DNA from: Mycobacterium sp. EPa45
Lineage (GTDB): Bacteria > Actinomycetota > Actinomycetes > Mycobacteriales > Mycobacteriaceae
Assembly: GCF_001021385.1 (NCBI RefSeq)
Contig: NZ_CP011773.1
Location: 5,208,001-5,272,000, forward strand
Length of the DNA: 64,000 nt
Direction: 5' to 3'
The notes under the pieces were generated by a model. It worked only from the letters and a program-made list of their open reading frames with translations. It did not search any database and was not told the DNA's origin. The position numbers were made by a program, and so were the translations under genes. Shown one piece after another: positions 41,965-51,627 of this stretch. The first letter of the stretch is position 1; every line of letters begins with the position of its first letter.

Positions 41965-43359
41965 CTACGAGCCCGCCGGCACCAGCATCGATTGCCAGGT
42001 CTTGTTACCCGGATCGTGCTGGCCGACGACGAGCGGCGGCACCGCGGCGCCGGTGCCCTGCGGTGGTGGCAGCCGCGGGTCGGCGCCCGGCGGGTACTGC
42101 GGCACACCTTGGCCGGAGAACGTCGCGTTGGGGTCGCCCTTCCAGTTGAAGCCGTCGCCCAGCGGCACGTAGTTTTCGTTGCTCTCACACATCTCGACCG
42201 TCGGGGCGCGCTTGGCGGGGTTGTTCTCGCACGGAATGTTGCGCACGCCACGCACATTCATGTCGGAGTCCTGCGGGATCCGGCAGTACAGGTCGCCGGC
42301 CGGGCGCTCTGGGTAGTCGACGTCCGACGCTGAGCGCTGCTGGTCGACGGGCAGGAAGCCGGTGTTGCATGGCGGCGGCAGATTGAGATTCAGGTTGAAG
42401 TCCAGATAGATGCCGCGGTAGGACTGCTTGACGCCGGAGTCGGCCACCGCGATGGCCTGCATGACCGACGTGCCCTGCGGGAACAGCACCAACAGCTGTT
42501 CGATGTCGTTGCGATAGGTGACGGCGATGTCGCCGAGACTCACCAGATTGGCCAGCAGCACGGGCAGGGTCGGTTGGATGCGGTCGAACAGCGCCCTGCC
42601 CTCCTCCAACGCGGGGCCACCGGCGTTGAGCAGGTCGGTGAAGGCGCGGTCCTGCGCCTTGAACTGACCCGTGATCGACGCCATGTGTGCCGCCCACGCG
42701 GCGATCGAATCCGAGGTCCGCACTTGTGAATTCAGCACCGCGGGCGACTGGTCGATCAACTGGGTCAGCGGCCCGACGGTCTTTCCGCTTTCGATCGCCA
42801 GGGCGGTGGAGCCGTCGACGATGCGGGACAGCTCAGGACCGAGGCCGCCGACGGCGGTGGCCGCCTCGTCGACGACGGTGCGCAGGTTGTCCTGCGGGAT
42901 CGCTTGCAGCGCTTCGTTGGTGGCGTCGAGTAGATGCCCGATGTCGGGCGGGGTCTGGACCTCCGCGGCGGGGATGACGTCGCCGTCGTGCAGTGTGGTG
43001 CCGGCACCGGGTTGCGGGGTCAGTTCCAGGAACTGCTCGCCGACGGCCGAACGGCTGTGTACTGCGGCCGTGACGGGCGCGGAGATCGGCGTGTCGGAGT
43101 TCAGTTTCAGCACGGCGCGCACACCGGTGCGGGTGACGTCGATCGACGTCACCTTACCGACCTCGGTGCCGCGGTAGGTCACCACTGATGTCGGGTACAG
43201 CCCGCCCGAGGTGGGCAGCTCGACGGTCACGTTGTAGCGGCCGATGCCGAACAGCGCAGGCACGTTGACAAACCCGAAGGCCATCACCCCGACGGAGATT
43301 ACCGTGACCGCCCCGAGGATCGCGAGCTGCGTCCAGACCTGGCGCGACAGCCGAATCAT
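41965..43359 (-). CDS. Mce-family protein MceF
   Basis: A 464-residue final mce subunit. An N-terminal transmembrane helix (LAILGAVTVISVGVMAFGF) is followed by the Mce/MlaD domain (NVTVELPTSGGLYPTSVVTY and GTEVGKVTSIDV, about residues 40-115). A long helical barrel segment and a cysteine-containing C-terminus come next (LYCRIPQDSDMNVRG and IPCENNP). MceF helps form the periplasmic lipid-conducting channel. Its start overlaps the mceE stop by one base (TGATG). Confidence 0.9.
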   Translation of the reverse strand: MIRLSRQVWTQLAILGAVTVISVGVMAFGFVNVPALFGIGRYNVTVELPTSGGLYPTSVVTYRGTEVGKVTSIDVTRTGVRAVLKLNSDTPISAPVTAAVHSRSAVGEQFLELTPQPGAGTTLHDGDVIPAAEVQTPPDIGHLLDATNEALQAIPQDNLRTVVDEAATAVGGLGPELSRIVDGSTALAIESGKTVGPLTQLIDQSPAVLNSQVRTSDSIAAWAAHMASITGQFKAQDRAFTDLLNAGGPALEEGRALFDRIQPTLPVLLANLVSLGDIAVTYRNDIEQLLVLFPQGTSVMQAIAVADSGVKQSYRGIYLDFNLNLNLPPPCNTGFLPVDQQRSASDVDYPERPAGDLYCRIPQDSDMNVRGVRNIPCENNPAKRAPTVEMCESNENYVPLGDGFNWKGDPNATFSGQGVPQYPPGADPRLPPPQGTGAAVPPLVVGQHDPGNKTWQSMLVPAGS

Positions 43360-44477
43360 CAGTACCCCCCGAAGTGGTAGGGGGCGATCAACGGGTTCAC
43401 CGCCGTGTAGGGGCTCGGCATCTGGCCGATGGTTCGGCCCCACTGCATTTCGAGTTCCGTCAGGTCGCCCTCCCACCGGGTGCCGGTGAACAGGCTGCTG
43501 TCGATTCGGCTCAGGGTGAGGTCGATGACCAGGGTGATGTTGGCGAAGTCACCGCGGAACCAGTTGGGGATGGTGCTTTTCACCCACGGATAGGTGGACA
43601 GGAAGTCCAGGCCCTTGGTCAGGGCGGGCCCGGCGTTGGCCAGCTCACGCAGCACGGGGGCTATATTGCGCAGGTTGTCCACCAGTGACTGCTTGGTTTG
43701 ATGGACGGTGTCGGCGGCGATGGCGCCGAACTTGCCGAGCGCGTCGATCGCGTTGGCCAGCTTGGTACGCGAATCGGCAAGCACGCCAAGCGCTTGCGGG
43801 ATCGTGGTGAGCGCCTTGTCGACGGTTTGGTCCTTCGCGGCCACCTGGCCGGCCAGGTCATTGAGTCGCTCGGTCGCGGTGATGATGTCGTCGGTCTGGG
43901 CGTTGAGCTGGTCGATGAACGTATCCAGCTGGTTCAGAAGGCTTTTCATCTCGCTCTCCCGACCGGACAGTGCGGTCGCGAACGCCTGGTTGATCTCCTG
44001 CAACTGGCCCAGCCCGCCGCCGTTGAGCAACACCGACACCGAGGCCAGCGTCTGCTCGGTGGTGGGATAGGTGCTGGCCCGCGCCAGCGGGATCAGCGAG
44101 CCGTCTTTGAGTTGACCCTCGGGGGTGGCGTCGGCGGGCGGCGCCAATTCGATGTGCATGGAGCCCAGCAGGCTGGTCTGGCCGACCTTCGCGGTGCTGT
44201 TGGCCGGTAGGTGGACGTCACCGTCGATGCGCATGGTGACCAGCGCGTGCCAACCCTGAACCTCGATCTTGGTGACGTTGCCGACGTTGACGTCGGCGAC
44301 CCGCACCCGGCTGTTCTGCTGGATCATCACCACATCGGGCAGCTGTGCCTGGATGGTGTACGAGCCGGGCCCGGTGCCGGTGGTTCCGGGCAGACTCAAC
44401 GAATTCAGGCCTCGCCATTCACATCCGGAGGCCGACAGGCACGCGAGAACCAGGATGCCGGCCAGCAGCCGCCTCAC
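43359..44477 (-). CDS. Mce-family lipoprotein MceE (LprK-like)
   Basis: A 372-residue Mce protein with a lipoprotein signal: RRLLAGILVLACLSASGC, the last Cys (about 19) being the lipidation site. The Mce domain starts YTIQAQLPDVVMIQQNSRVR and contains VNVGNVTKIEVQGW. The C-terminal half is helical. GTG 44477 overlaps the mceD stop. It is the single lipid-anchored subunit in the operon, as in M. tuberculosis mce loci. Confidence 0.92.
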   Translation of the reverse strand: MRRLLAGILVLACLSASGCEWRGLNSLSLPGTTGTGPGSYTIQAQLPDVVMIQQNSRVRVADVNVGNVTKIEVQGWHALVTMRIDGDVHLPANSTAKVGQTSLLGSMHIELAPPADATPEGQLKDGSLIPLARASTYPTTEQTLASVSVLLNGGGLGQLQEINQAFATALSGRESEMKSLLNQLDTFIDQLNAQTDDIITATERLNDLAGQVAAKDQTVDKALTTIPQALGVLADSRTKLANAIDALGKFGAIAADTVHQTKQSLVDNLRNIAPVLRELANAGPALTKGLDFLSTYPWVKSTIPNWFRGDFANITLVIDLTLSRIDSSLFTGTRWEGDLTELEMQWGRTIGQMPSPYTAVNPLIAPYHFGGY

Positions 44478-45790
44478 GGCGAGCCACCCGGGACCATCAG
44501 ATCCGCCAGTCCCGCGCCCGGATCGGTCGGGGTGGCCGGTGCCGCGCCCGGTGCTTCGGCGGCCAGCGCATCGGCCCCGTCAGTGGGCGGCGGCGCCGAT
44601 GCGGCCGGCGGCAGGTGCGGGTTGAGCCGGTCCTCGCTGTAGGTGATCTCGTTGGGCCGCGCCACGGTGCCGACGAACGGGTTGATCCCGAGTGGTGGGT
44701 AGTTGTATTGGCGGTTCTTGATGATCGGCGCCAGGTACTGCGTGCACAGCTTGGCCGACTGCTCGGCGCCCTCGCGGGATGCGGCTTGGATTGAGCTGCA
44801 GATGAATTGGACGGTGTCGGCGAAGTTCACCGGCGCCAGGATGCCGGTGATCGCGCTCTGCGCCGGCTGGTAGATGTTGGTGAAGTTGCCAAACACCGTC
44901 GGTGCGATGTGCAGCGCCTGCTTGATGTCGCCGCGGCTGTCGTTGAGCGCGGTGGTGATCGCGTTGAGGTGGTCGAAGGTCTGCCCCAGACCTTCCCGAT
45001 TCTCGGCGACGAACCCGCGCAGGTCGTTGACCGCGGCATCGAGACCGCGGGTGGCGTCGGCGATCTCGTTGGGAGAGTTCGACAGTACCGTCGTGACGTC
45101 GGCGAGATTGGTGTTGAACGAGGCCAACAGATCACTGCTGGACGACAGCGCGGACACCAGCAGCTGCAGATTGCGGACCGTGCTGAAGATGTCGGTCGCG
45201 TGGTCACCCAGCGCCGAGGTGGCCTGGGACAGCTTGATGACGGTGTCGCGGGCGGTGTCGCCTTGCCCGCGCAGGTTGTCGGCCGCGGTGTTGATGAACT
45301 CACCGAGCGCACTGGGACCGCCGGGGGTGGTGGGTTGCAGTGAGCCGGTGAGCTTTTCCAGCTGCCGGCGCAGGTCGTCCCACTCGATCGGGACCGCGGT
45401 GCGCTCGAGCGGGATGCTTGCGCCGTCGGTCAGAGTCGGGCCGCCCGAGTACGCCGGAACCAACTGGATCGCCCGCGCCGAGACCAGCGATGGAGACAGG
45501 ATCGCCGCCTTCACGTCGGCGGGCACCTGGTACTGATTGTCGACGGAGAAGGTGACCTTGGCCGAATTCGGTTGCGGCTCGATCTTGTCCACGGTGCCGA
45601 CCGCGACGCCGAGGATGCGGATCTCATCGCCGGTGTAGAGACCGTTGGTATTGGCGAAGTACGCGACGTAGGTGTTGCGCGCGACGTGGTTACCCCACGG
45701 AGTGGCCACGACGAGGATCCCGAGGACAAGCGTCGCCGCCAGGGCGATCCCGGTGACGATCTGGGCGGTGCGACGATGGCGCTGCAGCAT
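44474..45790 (-). CDS. Mce-family protein MceD
   Basis: A 438-residue Mce protein with one N-terminal helix (QIVTGIALAATLVLGILVVA), the Mce domain (YVAYFANTNGLYTGDEIRIL, GVAVGTVDKIEPQP), a long coiled region and a Pro/Ala-rich C-terminal tail. Its start overlaps the mceC stop by one base (TGATG) and its stop overlaps the mceE start (4 bp). Confidence 0.91.
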   Translation of the reverse strand: MLQRHRRTAQIVTGIALAATLVLGILVVATPWGNHVARNTYVAYFANTNGLYTGDEIRILGVAVGTVDKIEPQPNSAKVTFSVDNQYQVPADVKAAILSPSLVSARAIQLVPAYSGGPTLTDGASIPLERTAVPIEWDDLRRQLEKLTGSLQPTTPGGPSALGEFINTAADNLRGQGDTARDTVIKLSQATSALGDHATDIFSTVRNLQLLVSALSSSSDLLASFNTNLADVTTVLSNSPNEIADATRGLDAAVNDLRGFVAENREGLGQTFDHLNAITTALNDSRGDIKQALHIAPTVFGNFTNIYQPAQSAITGILAPVNFADTVQFICSSIQAASREGAEQSAKLCTQYLAPIIKNRQYNYPPLGINPFVGTVARPNEITYSEDRLNPHLPPAASAPPPTDGADALAAEAPGAAPATPTDPGAGLADLMVPGGSP

Positions 45791-47121
45791 CAGTGGGCCC
45801 CGTCGTTGCGCGGTACCGGAGGCACGGTCGGCGGCGGCAGCTCGCCCGCTGCGGGCCCCAACGCAGGCGGCCCCGGCGGCGGGCCGCCGGCCGGCGGCGC
45901 GGGCAGCGGTTCGCGGTAGGGGTACCGGCCCGGGAACTGCGCGGGCAGGTTGGGGTCCTGGTTGCCCGTGATCGCATCGGGCAGCGTCAGATTCGGCTCA
46001 CCACCCTGCCCGGTGCGCGGGAACGGCACCGGCAGCGGCGGAGTGGCGGGCTGGCCGACGCCCGGGTCGACCAGCTCGGAGGGCAGCTTCACGTTGGGGT
46101 CCAGTCCGAGGTCGGAGAACGCGGCGTCGATGAACGGCTGCGAGAACTGGCCCGGCGCGAGGTTGACCAGGGAGGCCTTGAAGAAAGGCCCCGAGCCGAG
46201 CACCTCACCGAACGACATCGCGTAGCGACGCAACAGGTACAGCGTGCGCTGGAGTTCCTTCTTGCGGTTGTCCAGGATGCCCAGGACTCCGTTGAGCTTG
46301 TCGACGGCGGGCTTGAGCTGGGTGCGGTTGTCGTTGACCAGACCGGAGATCTGGGCGGAGACTGCGGTCAGGTTGCCCATCAGCGCATCGACCGACTGAC
46401 GCTGCGACAGCAGTTCGGCCAGCAGTGCATTGGCATCTGCCACGAGCTGGGCGATCTGGTCGCTGCGCTTGGCCAGCACCGCGGTGACCTTGTTGGCGTT
46501 CGCCAGCAGATCGCGCAGTTTGGCGTCACGGTTGTTGAGGGTGTCGGAGAACCGGGCGACCCCCTCGAGCGCCAGCTTCAATTCCGGCGGAGTGTCTTTG
46601 AAGGTGTCAGCCAGCGTGGTCAGCGCCGACGACAGCTGCGTGGTGTCCAGGCCGCTGATCGTAATGGTGAGATCCCCCAGCGCATCGGTGAGGTCGTAGG
46701 GAGACTTCGTGCGCTCCAACGGGATCGGACCCTCGAGTGACCCGTCGCCGCGGGGCGTCAGCTCCAGATACTTGGTGCCCAAAACTGTTTCGGTCTTGAT
46801 CGCGGCTTCGGTCCGGTCGCCCAGATCGACTCCGTCACGGACGGTGAAGTCCACCAGAACCTTGGCGCCCTGCAGCTTGATGTCGGAGACCCGGCCAACA
46901 CCGAGCCCGGAAACCCGCACATCGCTTCCGGTCTTGATTCCTCCGGCGTCGGCGAAGTAGGCGGAGAAGTCGGACGTTCCCTTGATGAACGGGATCTTGT
47001 CGTAGGAGAAGACGGCGATCACCAGCGCGGCCAGCACCAGGACGCCGACGAGGCCGACGGTCAGCCGGTTGCGTTCGGCCAGTGGCTTGAATCTGGTCCG
47101 CTTGCGCGTGATTCGTGTCAT
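45790..47121 (-). CDS. Mce-family protein MceC
   Basis: A 443-residue Mce protein. The N-terminal helix is VGLVGVLVLAALVIAVFSY, and the Mce domain contains FSAYFADAGGIKTGSDVRVS and GLGVGRVSDIKLQ. It has an extended Pro-rich C-terminus (PPAGGPPPGPPALGPA). ATG 47121 overlaps the mceB stop as ATGA; the ATG 12 bp upstream is less likely. Confidence 0.91.
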   Translation of the reverse strand: MTRITRKRTRFKPLAERNRLTVGLVGVLVLAALVIAVFSYDKIPFIKGTSDFSAYFADAGGIKTGSDVRVSGLGVGRVSDIKLQGAKVLVDFTVRDGVDLGDRTEAAIKTETVLGTKYLELTPRGDGSLEGPIPLERTKSPYDLTDALGDLTITISGLDTTQLSSALTTLADTFKDTPPELKLALEGVARFSDTLNNRDAKLRDLLANANKVTAVLAKRSDQIAQLVADANALLAELLSQRQSVDALMGNLTAVSAQISGLVNDNRTQLKPAVDKLNGVLGILDNRKKELQRTLYLLRRYAMSFGEVLGSGPFFKASLVNLAPGQFSQPFIDAAFSDLGLDPNVKLPSELVDPGVGQPATPPLPVPFPRTGQGGEPNLTLPDAITGNQDPNLPAQFPGRYPYREPLPAPPAGGPPPGPPALGPAAGELPPPTVPPVPRNDGAH

Positions 47122-48146
47122 TTCGGCGTGCACCGTCCCGTGTCCTGCCCCGCGAGTTTGACGAAGACCGGCTGGCCGCCTTTGCCGTTGACCTTGAGGA
47201 TCGCGTCGCAGAGGTAGAAGCCGAAGTAGTCGCCGTACAGGCCGTTGCGGGACAGCACCTGGTAGGCGTCGGGCAGGGTCTTGACCAACTCGTCGACGTA
47301 ATCGTGGTCGGCCATCACCTGGCCGGCGAAGCGGTCGGTCTGCACCACGGCGTCCTTGATCGGCTGGCGAGCAGCGGTCAGGAGGTCGGCGACCGAACCG
47401 GCCGCCGCGTTGATGTAGGCGACACCGTTGCCGATGTCGGTGCGGCGGTCGGCCAGGCCTTGGACGAGCTGGGAGAGCTTGTCCAGACTGGTGGCGAATT
47501 GGTCGTCACGGGTGGCGAACGTGCCCAGCACGGTGTTGAGGTTGGTGATGACCTGGCCGATCAGTTGGTCGCGACCGGCCAGCGTGGTGGTCAGCGCCGA
47601 GGTTTGGGCGAGCACCGAGGCGATGGTGCCTCCCTGGCCCTGAAACACCTGTAGGAGTTCACCGGACAGCGCGTTGACCTGATCGGGGTCCAGCGCCCGA
47701 AACAGCGGCCGGAACCCGCCGATCAGCGCGTCGACGTCGAGCGCCGGTGAAGTGCGGGTGAGCGGAATGGTTTGTCCGGGTTGAAGTTTCCGCACCGAGC
47801 CGGCCCCCTCCTCGAGGGACAGGTAGCGATCGCCGATCAGGTTCTCGTAGCGCACGACGGCTCTGGTGCCCTCGGTCAGCTGCAGGCCCTTGTCGATGGC
47901 GAAGTCGACGGTCACCGTGCCGTCCTTGTGCAGGGTCATGTCGCTGACCTTGCCGATCTCGACGCCGGCGATGCGAACGAAGTTGCCGCCCTTGAGACCT
48001 GACACGTTGGTGAACACCGCGTGATAGGAGGCCCGCGAGTCGAAGCGGAACTGTCCGAATACCGTGATGAGCACGAACATGAACACCAGGCACATGACGG
48101 AGAAGAGCGTCACCCGGGTGATCGATCGCAGGGTCGCCGATCTCAT
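47118..48146 (-). CDS. Mce-family protein MceB
   Basis: A 342-residue Mce protein. It has an N-terminal helix (VTLFSVMCLVFMFVLITVFG) and the Mce domain (YHAVFTNVSGLKGGNFVRIA, GVEIGKVSDMTL), followed by a helical channel-forming part. ATG 48146 overlaps the mceA stop as ATGA; longer upstream frames overlap mceA and are rejected. Confidence 0.91.
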   Translation of the reverse strand: MRSATLRSITRVTLFSVMCLVFMFVLITVFGQFRFDSRASYHAVFTNVSGLKGGNFVRIAGVEIGKVSDMTLHKDGTVTVDFAIDKGLQLTEGTRAVVRYENLIGDRYLSLEEGAGSVRKLQPGQTIPLTRTSPALDVDALIGGFRPLFRALDPDQVNALSGELLQVFQGQGGTIASVLAQTSALTTTLAGRDQLIGQVITNLNTVLGTFATRDDQFATSLDKLSQLVQGLADRRTDIGNGVAYINAAAGSVADLLTAARQPIKDAVVQTDRFAGQVMADHDYVDELVKTLPDAYQVLSRNGLYGDYFGFYLCDAILKVNGKGGQPVFVKLAGQDTGRCTPK

Positions 48147-49483
48147 GGCTGGCTCCCGGAGGTCGGGTACAGCGGTGTGCCGTCCGGCGCGAATTCGGGT
48201 GCCCCGTAGGCCGGCGCTCCCGGGTAGGGCGGCAGAGGTCCGGGCGCGGGTCCGCCCGGGTAGCGGATCTTGGGTTCCTCGGGCACGCCCTTGGTGGCCG
48301 GGAAGTAGTTGGCGAAGCCCGGGAATCCGATGCCGGGGTTGGGTCGCACGTCCAGTCCGGTGCCGAACCCGGTATCGGTGACCAGGTACTTGACCGGGAA
48401 GTTCTTGCTGGCGTCCGGCAGCGAACCGCAACTCGGCTTGCCACCGGGTCCACCCTTGGCGTTGACGACCGGCAGGTTGTCGGGAAAGCGGTAGGGGTCG
48501 TCACCGGCCAGCAGCGCCGCGTCCATGATCACCGATTTCCCGTTGCCGCCCATGGCATCTCGGCCGCCGTTCTCCAGGAACCATTGGGCGCCCTGGAACA
48601 GGCAGGTGTAGGTGGGCGAATACTTCATGAACAGCGCCGTTGTCGGGTCCAGGACATTCATCGCGCGAACCAGGTTGGGCTGGTTGGTACCGATCGTGCT
48701 GATGCCCGACTGCGAGAATCCGACGGCCGACAGCAGCAGGCTGTCCAAGGCGCCGGCATTGCCGGTGATCGTCTGGCTGGTGGTGGTGAAGTTGTCCAGG
48801 ATCGACAGAATGTTCTGCGCGGCGTCCGAGTAGGCCTGTGACGTCTTGCCGAATAGCTGCCAATCTTGCTGCACGGTAGGCATTCTTGGATTCACAGCGA
48901 CCAATACGGTGTTGGCGTCGGTGATGGCCTGACCGATCCGCTCACCCTTGCCGCGCACCGATTCGGCCACCGCCGACAGCACCGCGTTCAGCTTCGCCGG
49001 GTCGATCTGGCGCACCACCGACTGCAGGTTCTCGAAAACCGTGTTCACCTCGACGGTCACGTTGCGCGATCGCACCACCGCCCCGGGCCTCAGCGACCCG
49101 GTGCCGTCAGACGGGACGATGAGGTCGACATACTTGGCGCCGAAGGCGGTGCTGGACTTGATTTCCGCCTCGACATTGCTCGGCAGGTACTGGAACGGGC
49201 CGGGGTTCAGCTTGAGGTTCAGCGTCGAGAGAGTGACACCGTCCGCACCGCGCTGGGTGCCGATCGAGGACACCTCACCGATCTGCACACCGCGCAGCTT
49301 GACCTTGGCACCGTCTTCCATGACCAGGCCGGCCCGGTCGGAAACCAACGTCAGCGGAACGGTTTTGCGCAGGGTGCCGGTGAACAGCAGGGCCGTCATC
49401 GTGGTCAACGCCGCGATCACCAGAATCAGTGCCGGGGCCCACCAGATCGGATCGATGTTGCTCCGCCGTGAGGAGTTCGCCAC
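48143..49483 (-). CDS. Mce-family protein MceA
   Basis: A 446-residue first Mce subunit with an N-terminal helix (WWAPALILVIAALTTMTALL) and the Mce domain (VPLTLVSDRAGLVMEDGAKV, GVQIGEVSSIG). The C-terminal region contains CSGSLPD-like cysteines (KPSCGSLPDASKNF) and a Pro-rich end. GTG 49483 lies 3 bp after the yrbEB stop. Together with MceB-F it spans the envelope for lipid import. Confidence 0.91.
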   Translation of the reverse strand: MANSSRRSNIDPIWWAPALILVIAALTTMTALLFTGTLRKTVPLTLVSDRAGLVMEDGAKVKLRGVQIGEVSSIGTQRGADGVTLSTLNLKLNPGPFQYLPSNVEAEIKSSTAFGAKYVDLIVPSDGTGSLRPGAVVRSRNVTVEVNTVFENLQSVVRQIDPAKLNAVLSAVAESVRGKGERIGQAITDANTVLVAVNPRMPTVQQDWQLFGKTSQAYSDAAQNILSILDNFTTTSQTITGNAGALDSLLLSAVGFSQSGISTIGTNQPNLVRAMNVLDPTTALFMKYSPTYTCLFQGAQWFLENGGRDAMGGNGKSVIMDAALLAGDDPYRFPDNLPVVNAKGGPGGKPSCGSLPDASKNFPVKYLVTDTGFGTGLDVRPNPGIGFPGFANYFPATKGVPEEPKIRYPGGPAPGPLPPYPGAPAYGAPEFAPDGTPLYPTSGSQP

Positions 49484-49486
49484 CGG

Positions 49487-50296
49487 TCACCCCGACAGGT
49501 GGAAGTTGCCGGACTGCCCGTAGACGGACAGTGTGATGGTCAGGAGGATGAAGACGCCGGCGGTGATCGACGTACGCACCGCGCGCCCGACCGCCTCACC
49601 GACGCCGGCCGGGCCGCCGGTCGCGGTGTAGCCGTAGTAGGTGTGCACGGACATGACCGCGGCGGCCATCGCCAGTGCTTCGACGAACGACCACAGCAGG
49701 TCGGTCGGATGCAGGAATGTGGAGAAGTAGTGGTCGTAGACGCCGCGGGACTGGCCGTAAATGATGGTCGTGCCGAACCGGGTCGCCAGGAACGACATCA
49801 GCACCGCCACCGTGTAGATCGGGATGACCGCGATGATGCCCGCCACGATCCGGGTAGACGCCAGATAGGTGACGGCGCGGATGCCCATCACTTCCAGCGC
49901 GTCGATCTCCTCGTTGATGCGCATCGCGCCGAGCTGCGCGGTGGCCCCGGCACCGATCGTGGCCGCGAGCGCCACCCCCGCGGTGGCCGGCGCGATGAAC
50001 CGCACGTTGAGGAACGCGCCCAGGAAACCGGTAAGCGCCTCGATGCCGACGTTGGACAGGGTGTTGTAGCCCTGTACGGCGATCAGCGCGCCGGTCGAGA
50101 GCGTGAGGAAGCCGACGATGACCACGGTGCCACCGATGACCGCCAACGCGCCGGTTCCCATTCCCATCACCGCGATCAGCCGCAGCACTTCGGCGGGATA
50201 GCGCCGGATCGCCTCACCGGTGGCGGCCAACGCGTTGCCGTAGAACGCTGTCTGCTCCCCCAGCCTGCGGGTGGAGTCGACGACCCGGGTGCTCAT
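49487..50296 (-). CDS. YrbE-family ABC permease, second subunit (YrbEB/MlaE-like)
   Basis: A 269-residue integral membrane permease of the MlaE family, with five to six hydrophobic helices. The cytoplasmic coupling motif is RINEEIDALEVMGIRAVTYL. It partners YrbEA and an ATPase (MceG, encoded elsewhere) to energise Mce-mediated lipid uptake. ATG 50296 overlaps the yrbEA stop as ATGA. A longer frame to 50731 is a shadow of yrbEA. Confidence 0.93.
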   Translation of the reverse strand: MSTRVVDSTRRLGEQTAFYGNALAATGEAIRRYPAEVLRLIAVMGMGTGALAVIGGTVVIVGFLTLSTGALIAVQGYNTLSNVGIEALTGFLGAFLNVRFIAPATAGVALAATIGAGATAQLGAMRINEEIDALEVMGIRAVTYLASTRIVAGIIAVIPIYTVAVLMSFLATRFGTTIIYGQSRGVYDHYFSTFLHPTDLLWSFVEALAMAAAVMSVHTYYGYTATGGPAGVGEAVGRAVRTSITAGVFILLTITLSVYGQSGNFHLSG

Positions 50297-51069
50297 GGCG
50301 CCACCTTGACACCGAACGCGGTGGCCAGGATGTTGATCAAGAACAGCGCCATGAACGCGAACACCACGGTCTCGTTCACGGCGTTGCCCACCGCGGTCGG
50401 GCCGCCGCCCACCGACAACCCCTTGTAGCAGGCGATCAATCCCGCGGACAGCCCGAACAACAAGGCCTTCACCAACGACACGATCACCTGGGGCAGGCCG
50501 GTCAGCAGCGTCATACCCGCAACGAAGGCGCCGGGCGTGACGTGCTGCAGGTAGACGACGAAGAAGTAGCTTCCGGCCAGCCCGACGACGGCGACCACCG
50601 AATACAACATCAGCGCAACGAAAGTCGCGGCGATCACGCGAGGCACCACGAGCGCCTGGATGGGGTTGACGCCGATGACCTTCATGGCGTCGATCTCCTC
50701 GCGGATGGTGCGGGCGCCGAGATCGGCGCACATCGCGGTGGAGCCGGCTCCGGAGACGACGATTGCCGTCACCACCGGGCCGACCTGCGTCACCGACGCG
50801 AGCGCGGCACCGGCCCCGGAGAGGTCACCCGCCCCGACCTCCAGCAGCACGATGTTGAGCGTGAACACGATGAGCACCGTGTAGGGAATGGACAGCACCA
50901 ACGTCGGAACGATCGAGACCCGGGCCACGAACCAGATCTGGTCGAGCAGTTCCCGCCAGGCGAACGGCGGGCGGAACATCGCAGCGAACGTCTCACCAAC
51001 CAGGACGACGAAGTCACCGACCGAGAAAACCGGCTTGGACCACGCGGCGCCCTCAACGCCGGATCCCAC
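50293..51069 (-). CDS. YrbE-family ABC permease, first subunit (YrbEA/MlaE-like)
   Basis: A 258-residue MlaE-family permease and the first gene of this mce operon. The coupling motif reads TIREEIDAMKVIGVNPIQAL, and hydrophobic helices fill the rest. GTG 51069 was chosen because AGAGGA sits 7 bp upstream; a TTG at 51090 would add seven residues but has no ribosome-binding site. The operon promoter must lie in the 204-bp divergent gap with the UBP gene. No fadD or mce-associated membrane gene is next to it. Confidence 0.9.
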   Translation of the reverse strand: MGSGVEGAAWSKPVFSVGDFVVLVGETFAAMFRPPFAWRELLDQIWFVARVSIVPTLVLSIPYTVLIVFTLNIVLLEVGAGDLSGAGAALASVTQVGPVVTAIVVSGAGSTAMCADLGARTIREEIDAMKVIGVNPIQALVVPRVIAATFVALMLYSVVAVVGLAGSYFFVVYLQHVTPGAFVAGMTLLTGLPQVIVSLVKALLFGLSAGLIACYKGLSVGGGPTAVGNAVNETVVFAFMALFLINILATAFGVKVAP

Positions 51070-51273
51070 ATGCAGTCCTCTCGTCGTCAAGCTTGAGCCG
51101 GACGCTAAGAGAGCCGTGATTAGCTGTCAACGCACCTGGTTGCGCGAACACGGTCGTCAATACGAGGTATCGGCTGGTTGCCCCAACGCTTTTGATTTCA
51201 CTCAGAGGGATTAAATCGGGTCGAGCAGAAATGTTGCCGCGCATCCGTTCCGGCCGACAGTAAGCTCATCGAC

Positions 51274-51627
51274 ATGGGTGAAGCGGTTGATCCGTCGGTT
51301 CCGCCAAGTGGTACCGGATGCGTCGAATGTGATGCGGCAGGCGGATGGTGGGTGCACTTGCGTCGCTGCACGGCCTGCGGGCACATCGGCTGCTGCGATG
51401 ATTCGCTGATGCGGCACGCCGCCGCGCACTGGCGGGACAGCGGACATCCGATCATTCGTTCGTTCGAGCCGGGCGAAGACTGGTTCTGGGATTACCAGTC
51501 CAACGAGTATTACGACGGACCGGAATTGGCTCCGCCGGTCAGCCGGCCGGTCGACGAGACCACGCCGGGTCCGCGCGGCCGGGTGCCCGGTGACTGGGTG
51601 GCGATTCTGCGCAACCGCGCCGACTGA
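51274..51627 (+). CDS. UBP-type zinc finger protein
   Basis: A 117-residue protein built around a ubiquitin-hydrolase-type (UBP) zinc finger: CVECDAAGGWWVHLRRC, TACGHIGCCD, then HAAAHWRDSGHPIIRSFE, a Cys/His array that binds zinc. The tail contains WFWDYQSNEYY and is acidic. In eukaryotes this finger binds the free C-terminus of ubiquitin; in mycobacteria its partner is unknown and may be a different C-terminal tail. It diverges from the mce operon, and its 3' end overlaps the opposing hypothetical gene by 118 bp. Confidence 0.8.
   Translation: MGEAVDPSVPPSGTGCVECDAAGGWWVHLRRCTACGHIGCCDDSLMRHAAAHWRDSGHPIIRSFEPGEDWFWDYQSNEYYDGPELAPPVSRPVDETTPGPRGRVPGDWVAILRNRAD

Noticed and set aside
42671..49471. 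Several plus-strand open frames across the mce region
   Set aside because: They are GC-rich shadows of the overlapping minus-strand mce genes, which have clear Mce domains.
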